This document shows positions 61,101-64,000 of a stretch of DNA of 64,000 bases, in pieces (the first letter of the stretch is position 1; every line of letters begins with the position of its first letter). Both the position numbers and the translations under genes were made by a program. Origin of the DNA: Muribaculaceae bacterium Isolate-037 (Harlan) (GTDB lineage: Bacteria > Bacteroidota > Bacteroidia > Bacteroidales > Muribaculaceae); NCBI GenBank assembly GCA_003762615.1, contig RIAZ01000001.1:62001-126000 (forward strand). Direction: 5' to 3'. The notes under the pieces are model-generated. The model had not been told where the DNA came from and did not search any database. It saw nothing but the letters and a program-made list of their open reading frames with translations.

Positions 61101-61443
61101 ACTCTATGCCGCCGGAAATCCATGGCCCAGCCAGCCCTACGAGGGCTGGCTTGATGACGTGGTTGTAATATATGAAATGACGCTCCTTAATCTTATCGTA
61201 TGCCATCTGCACACGACCTCCGAGCTGAGGCAATATCATCACCTTTATATACTCATTCTCAATCCATATCGCATCATATTCAACGTCAGTTTTCTCATTG
61301 GAGATTGACTCTATTACCGGATATGGATAGACAACTCCGCTTGAACCCTGATATACACGTTTTTCAAGAAATATTGGATTCTTTTCCGGTTCTCCGGGAA
61401 GGTAAGTAGGTATCATCACCTTCTCTCTCCATGCTTTTACCAT
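58159..61443 (-). CDS. DUF5107-TPR protein
   Basis: The 1094-residue protein carries a DUF5107 domain (about 1-330; VMILPQLGGRVQMAYDK and GGIEFNWPQHHRPSTYMP) that resembles galactose mutarotase-like folds. It is followed by about 12-15 tetratricopeptide repeats (from 470 onward, e.g. PTVWRNLALAAYNKLNDKDK). No signal peptide is obvious. In Bacteroidetes such proteins occur in glycan-use loci. An intracellular carbohydrate-binding or -modifying role is inferred. It lies between the GH2 gene (4-bp overlap) and the sugar porter (31 bp). Confidence 0.75.
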   Translation of the reverse strand: MVKAWREKVMIPTYLPGEPEKNPIFLEKRVYQGSSGVVYPYPVIESISNEKTDVEYDAIWIENEYIKVMILPQLGGRVQMAYDKIKERHFIYYNHVIKPALVGLAGPWISGGIEFNWPQHHRPSTYMPVDSKIEENADGSVTVWVNERERMFSQKGMAGFTLRPGKAYLEIKGVLYNPTPMPQTFLWWANPAVAVNDDYQSVFPADVNAVFDHGKRAVSSFPIATGTYYKMDYSAGVDISNYKNIKVPTSYMAVNSKYNFEGGYENDTRAGMLHVANHHVSPGKKQWTWGNGDFGQAWDRNLTDEDGPYIELMAGVYTENQPDFTWLMPFEEKSFTQYFLPYRELGIVKNASKDLLMNIDRAGEGKVRLKVFATSEQDVVITLYNGEESLYSETLTMSPVMVYDKEITSGDAEWSNLRVVISDAKGKELLVWEPEPDEIRPIPDAAEAALRPEEIKTVEQLYLTGLHLEQYRHATFNPVDYYEEGLRRDPIDVRCNNALGLWYIRKGRFDKGEKYLRTAVKVLMKRNPNPYDGEPLFNLGLALKLQGKTDEAYDRFYKSTWNGGWQDAGYMACAQISNGQGRLEDALYEVDRSLIRNWHNHKARALKTHILMLMGKKEEAEKFAAESLAIDPFNFGCLYELGKYAEMREMMRKDANDYDQLALDYCAAGAYTDAAKIWGMAIEETAVTPMTRYYMAWSLHESGNIVEAEAMYKEAVTISPEYCFPTRIEAILALNVAMKYNPSDARAPYYLGNLYYDKRQYDLAIALWTKSSELDPTFPTVWRNLALAAYNKLNDKDKALEMMVRAFELDRTDARVLMELDQLYKRLGRSHADRLAFLEKYPSLVSRRDDLLLEQITLLNFTGDFDKAKTLLDAHTFHPWEGGEGKVPAQYQFSRVEMAKRLIANPTKENLAEAIRLLEECLVYPHNLGEGKLHGALENDFMYLLGKAHELNGDKDKAMECWKAGMIAPEEPTAALYYNDAAPDKLFYAGLCCMATGNYDKAKGRFNRLVVYGENHIFEDQKPDYFAVSLPDLLVWDGDLNETNRVHCLYMMALGHFGLGNYDKAEKFLTEAERINPNHVGILSSRSFFNLSEK

Positions 61444-61474
61444 AATATCTGTATCTTTATATGATTTTTAATTT

Positions 61475-62857
61475 TCACTTCTTTATCAATTCATTTTCAA
61501 GCTCTTCCAGTGACTTACCTTTTGTCTCTGGCAACACCTTCAGGAAATAGATGTAACCCGACAAGCAGATCGCGGCATACAGCCAGAACGTGCCATAGCT
61601 TCCGAGCCATGAATTAAGTATCGGGAAGGAATATGTCAGCGTGAAACAACCGGTCCAAAGAGCAAAGGTGCATACCGCCATCGCAATCGCTCTCACCTTA
61701 TCGGGGAAAAGCTCCGCAAGAAGCACCCATGTGATGGGTCCGAGAGTCATGGCATAGCAGGCTATAGCAGCCACCACACATATCACCATCAATATGCCGC
61801 TGACTTGGAAATAGTAGCATGTGCCGAGAATCATGTAAATCAGCGCGAGTCCCAACGCACCCATTAGCATCAGCTTGCGACGTCCGAGTTTCTCCACCGT
61901 GAAAATCGCCACAAATGTAAAAACCACGTTGGCAATACCTGTAACCACGATATTAAAGAGCATATCACCAAGTGGATAACCTGCCGATGCGAATATCTCC
62001 TGTGCATAATTGAATATCACGTTGGTGCCACACCACTGCTGGAATACGGCTATGATCACTCCCAGCACAAGCACCGGCACATACGGTCGGCTAAACAATG
62101 TTGATAGTCCGGCATTCCCTCGCTTTTCCGCATTCTGTATGGCGACAACCGCCTCTTTTGCATAATCCTTGCCCCCTATCTTGAAATATACGATCTCAGC
62201 AGCCTCCACACGTCCCACCATCGTAAGCCAACGCGGACTCTCCGGTATGAAGAATGTGAGGACTACAAACAGAACTGAAGGGAATGCCTCTGCCCAGAAC
62301 ATCCAACGCCAACCGGACTGCACGTTCCACGTCGTCATCATCTCCTGTGATGTCATTCCGTCCGGTATCGGATCGGCGAGAAGCATATTGACAATCTGCG
62401 CACCAAGGATACCGAATACAATTGTCATCTGATTTAGCGTCACCAATTTGCCTCTCACGTGGGTCGGGGCTGCCTCCGCTATATACATAGGCGATAATGC
62501 CGACGCTATGCCAATGGCAATGCCACCCACAAGACGGGCAATGATGAACAATGAGAAGTCATTAAACGCTCCGGTAGCAACCGCCGAGATGAAAAAGATG
62601 ATTGCCGACAATGTGAGCAATGGCTTGCGCCCGTAACGGTCGGCAAGCATTCCGGCAGAAACTGCGCCTGCCAGACATCCCAATATCGCCGAACTCATCG
62701 CCCAACCTTGCATCGCAGGATTATCGCTGATTCCGAAATATAGTTCATAAAACGGCTTTGCACCGCCAATCACGACCCAGTCGTAACCGAACAAAAGGCC
62801 TCCCAACGCCGAGACCATACAAATGAAATAGACTAATCTGTAGTTATATCGATTCAT
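61475..62857 (-). CDS. MFS sugar porter (XylE/GLUT-like)
   Basis: The 460-residue, 12-helix transporter has all sugar-porter signatures: ADRYGRKP (loop 2-3), APTHVRGKL and PMYIAEAAP (about 122-135), PESPRWL (about 212-218), QQWCGTNVIFNYAQ (helix 7, about 275-288) and the C-terminal LPETKGKSLEELE. It imports a monosaccharide with protons (xylose, galactose, mannose or similar). First gene of the operon, with its promoter at 62927; the sugar released by the co-encoded GH2 is its probable substrate. Confidence 0.9.
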   Translation of the reverse strand: MNRYNYRLVYFICMVSALGGLLFGYDWVVIGGAKPFYELYFGISDNPAMQGWAMSSAILGCLAGAVSAGMLADRYGRKPLLTLSAIIFFISAVATGAFNDFSLFIIARLVGGIAIGIASALSPMYIAEAAPTHVRGKLVTLNQMTIVFGILGAQIVNMLLADPIPDGMTSQEMMTTWNVQSGWRWMFWAEAFPSVLFVVLTFFIPESPRWLTMVGRVEAAEIVYFKIGGKDYAKEAVVAIQNAEKRGNAGLSTLFSRPYVPVLVLGVIIAVFQQWCGTNVIFNYAQEIFASAGYPLGDMLFNIVVTGIANVVFTFVAIFTVEKLGRRKLMLMGALGLALIYMILGTCYYFQVSGILMVICVVAAIACYAMTLGPITWVLLAELFPDKVRAIAMAVCTFALWTGCFTLTYSFPILNSWLGSYGTFWLYAAICLSGYIYFLKVLPETKGKSLEELENELIKK

Positions 62858-62926
62858 GGTAATGATATTTTTTTGTTCTACTTATCATTCAACTTATGAA
62901 GTCGGTCAAACTTCATTTTCACTTTG

Positions 62927-62934
62927 CAAAATTA
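62927..62934 (-). promoter_or_regulatory. Promoter -7 element of the sugar operon
   Basis: On the minus strand TAATTTTG (62934-62927) matches TAnnTTTG, 70 bp before the ATG at 62857. Imperfect repeats of GAAGT around 62895-62915 could be AraC sites. Confidence 0.45.
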
Positions 62935-63123
62935 CAACCTATCGATGCCTCGGCAAATAGATTTTAACTTGTAAATGATGTAAAATATCACGGAGAGATA
63001 GATTTCTTCAGAATTGCACGATAAAGACGTTTTTGAAATTGCAAAAATAGTGTAAGAATTGTTATATCTAATGGATATTGTAGCGAAGCTGCTAAGTAAA
63101 CTTAAAAAATAACTTGTGAAATA

Positions 63124-64000
63124 ATGAAGATATTCATATCGGGAGATGGTGAATCCGGAACGTATCTCGCCAAGCTTCTCTCTTCTGAAAACCAAGATAT
63201 CATACTGATGGGTAATAACGACGAGCATCTGAATAATCTCGATGCCCGCTATAACATACTCACTACTTCCGGGAATCCTCTCTCGGTGAAGGATCTCAAA
63301 AAAGCCGGAGTCGCAGACTCCGACCTGTTTATCGCAGTCAATAAGAGGACTCCTCTCAATATCACCGCCTGCCAACTGGCGAAGCTATGCGGCGCACGCT
63401 CCACTGTGGCGCGTATCGACGAGGAGGAACTAATGCGTTCGCCGAGCCGGGAGTTTCTTGAAACGTCGGGAATCGGCACTATGGTCTTCCCCGAACTTCT
63501 CGCCGCCCATGAGGTGCTTGTGTCGTTGAGAAACAATTGGACAAAGAACAGATTCGAACTTCATGGAGGTCTGCTTACCGTGGTGGCGGTCAGGCTAAAG
63601 GGCAACTCCCCTCTCGTCGGGCTTACGCTACGCGACCTTGCCAATACGGAACGCACATTCCACGTGGCAGCAATCAAGCGCGGTTGGGATCTCATAATTC
63701 CTCGCGGCTCCGACACCCTGCTTGAGGGAGACACCATATATCTCGTGGCAACTCCTGAAAATCTCAATACTCTACCTGCATTATGCGGGACAGTCCAGAA
63801 ACGTATCCGCCGGGTCATGATTGCCGGAGGCGACAAGTTTGCCCGCATTGTTGCGGCAAGGCTCATGAAAGACTACGACGTGGTCATAATAGAGCCAGAC
63901 AGGGAGCTATGCCGGAAAATCACGGAGATTCTGCCAGACGTGACTGTGGTCAACGCAAGTTTCCGTAATCTTGACGTGCTGAGGGAGGAGGATCTGCCAT
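63124..64000 (+). CDS. trkA: TrkA-type potassium uptake regulator, 3' end outside the window
   Basis: The reading frame from ATG 63124 is open to the window end (292 codons seen). It starts MKIFISGDGESGTYLAKLLS with the NAD-binding glycine loop (GDGESG, 7-12). A Rossmann RCK-N domain follows (1-130) with DLFIAVNKRTPLNITACQLA and an RCK-C domain (about 140-220, LLEGDTIYLVATPENL). A second RCK-N begins at about 229 (RVMIAGGDKFARIVA). TrkA is a cytoplasmic NAD(H)-binding gating subunit of the Trk potassium transporter. TrkH should follow outside the window. Confidence 0.85.
   Translation, partial: MKIFISGDGESGTYLAKLLSSENQDIILMGNNDEHLNNLDARYNILTTSGNPLSVKDLKKAGVADSDLFIAVNKRTPLNITACQLAKLCGARSTVARIDEEELMRSPSREFLETSGIGTMVFPELLAAHEVLVSLRNNWTKNRFELHGGLLTVVAVRLKGNSPLVGLTLRDLANTERTFHVAAIKRGWDLIIPRGSDTLLEGDTIYLVATPENLNTLPALCGTVQKRIRRVMIAGGDKFARIVAARLMKDYDVVIIEPDRELCRKITEILPDVTVVNASFRNLDVLREEDLP

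Noticed and set aside
1..64000. CRISPR arrays, rRNA and IS elements
   Set aside because: No regularly spaced repeats, rRNA segments or transposase frames were seen on either strand.

Overview
The window looks like a Bacteroidales chromosome segment. Supporting signs are Bacteroidetes-type promoters (TTTG, about 20 bp, then TAnnTTTG), TonB receptor/DUF4249/DUF3943 gene sets, glycoside hydrolase family 2 enzymes, a 63-residue Bacteroidetes histone H1-like protein and the usual accessory proteins of Bacteroidales conjugative elements. A gut commensal of the Muribaculaceae/Bacteroidaceae kind is an inference. I saw no rRNA, tRNA, CRISPR array or transposase.

1-26,900 is an integrative (probably conjugative) element. 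The left part (1-8389, + strand) is backbone: an element protein cut by the window edge, an ArdC-like antirestriction protein, a toprim protein, a secreted coiled-coil protein, a two-repeat zinc-ribbon protein, a membrane-anchored protein, an H1-like protein and a large ParB-family protein. 8695-14958 is an all-minus cargo block: a four-gene outer-membrane operon (lipoprotein, TonB receptor, DUF4249, DUF3943) and a beta/gamma-crystallin-like lipoprotein. 15,250-20,102 returns to small accessory genes (including DUF2958). 20,110-26,737 (minus) holds an AlpA-like regulator, a DnaC-like ATPase, a replication-initiator-like protein, excisionase-like HTH proteins, a three-gene XRE-ImmA/PIN toxin-antitoxin-like operon and a tyrosine integrase. 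Three element transcripts (ParB at 6509, genes at 15890 and 17643) begin with related leaders about 250-280 nt long. Two hairpins in these leaders are kept by compensatory changes while their sequences differ. This is the strongest candidate for an undescribed regulatory element here.

27,100-42,100 is an AT-richer defence island. First comes a three-gene cassette (small membrane protein, membrane-tethered deoxyribosyltransferase/TIR-like protein, zinc ribbon). Next is a tightly overlapping seven-gene minus operon (39,122 to 28,701) that I read as an Ssp-type single-strand DNA phosphorothioation system: DUF4007 SspB, P-loop ATPase SspC, PAPS-reductase-like SspD, then a PLD-helicase, a 77-residue protein, a DndD-like SMC ATPase and a 195-residue protein that resemble an SspFGH-type effector module. 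Divergent from it is a 171-residue protein resembling an isolated sulfur-binding domain of phosphorothioate-reading endonucleases, and the shared promoter region carries two identical-arm 17-bp palindromes. The island ends with a DUF1016 nuclease, a fragment of a second one, a tiny wHTH protein and 39-bp direct repeats.

42,200-64,000 is ordinary chromosome: a zinc alcohol dehydrogenase, CobD/CbiB-like cobamide genes, a GH2 beta-galactosidase-like enzyme, an XRE-cupin regulator with an acyl-CoA ligase, a metallophosphoesterase, an aldose 1-epimerase, a DUF4143 ATPase, and a sugar operon (MFS sugar porter, DUF5107-TPR protein, GH2) with an AraC regulator next to it. A TrkA-like potassium uptake protein runs off the right edge.
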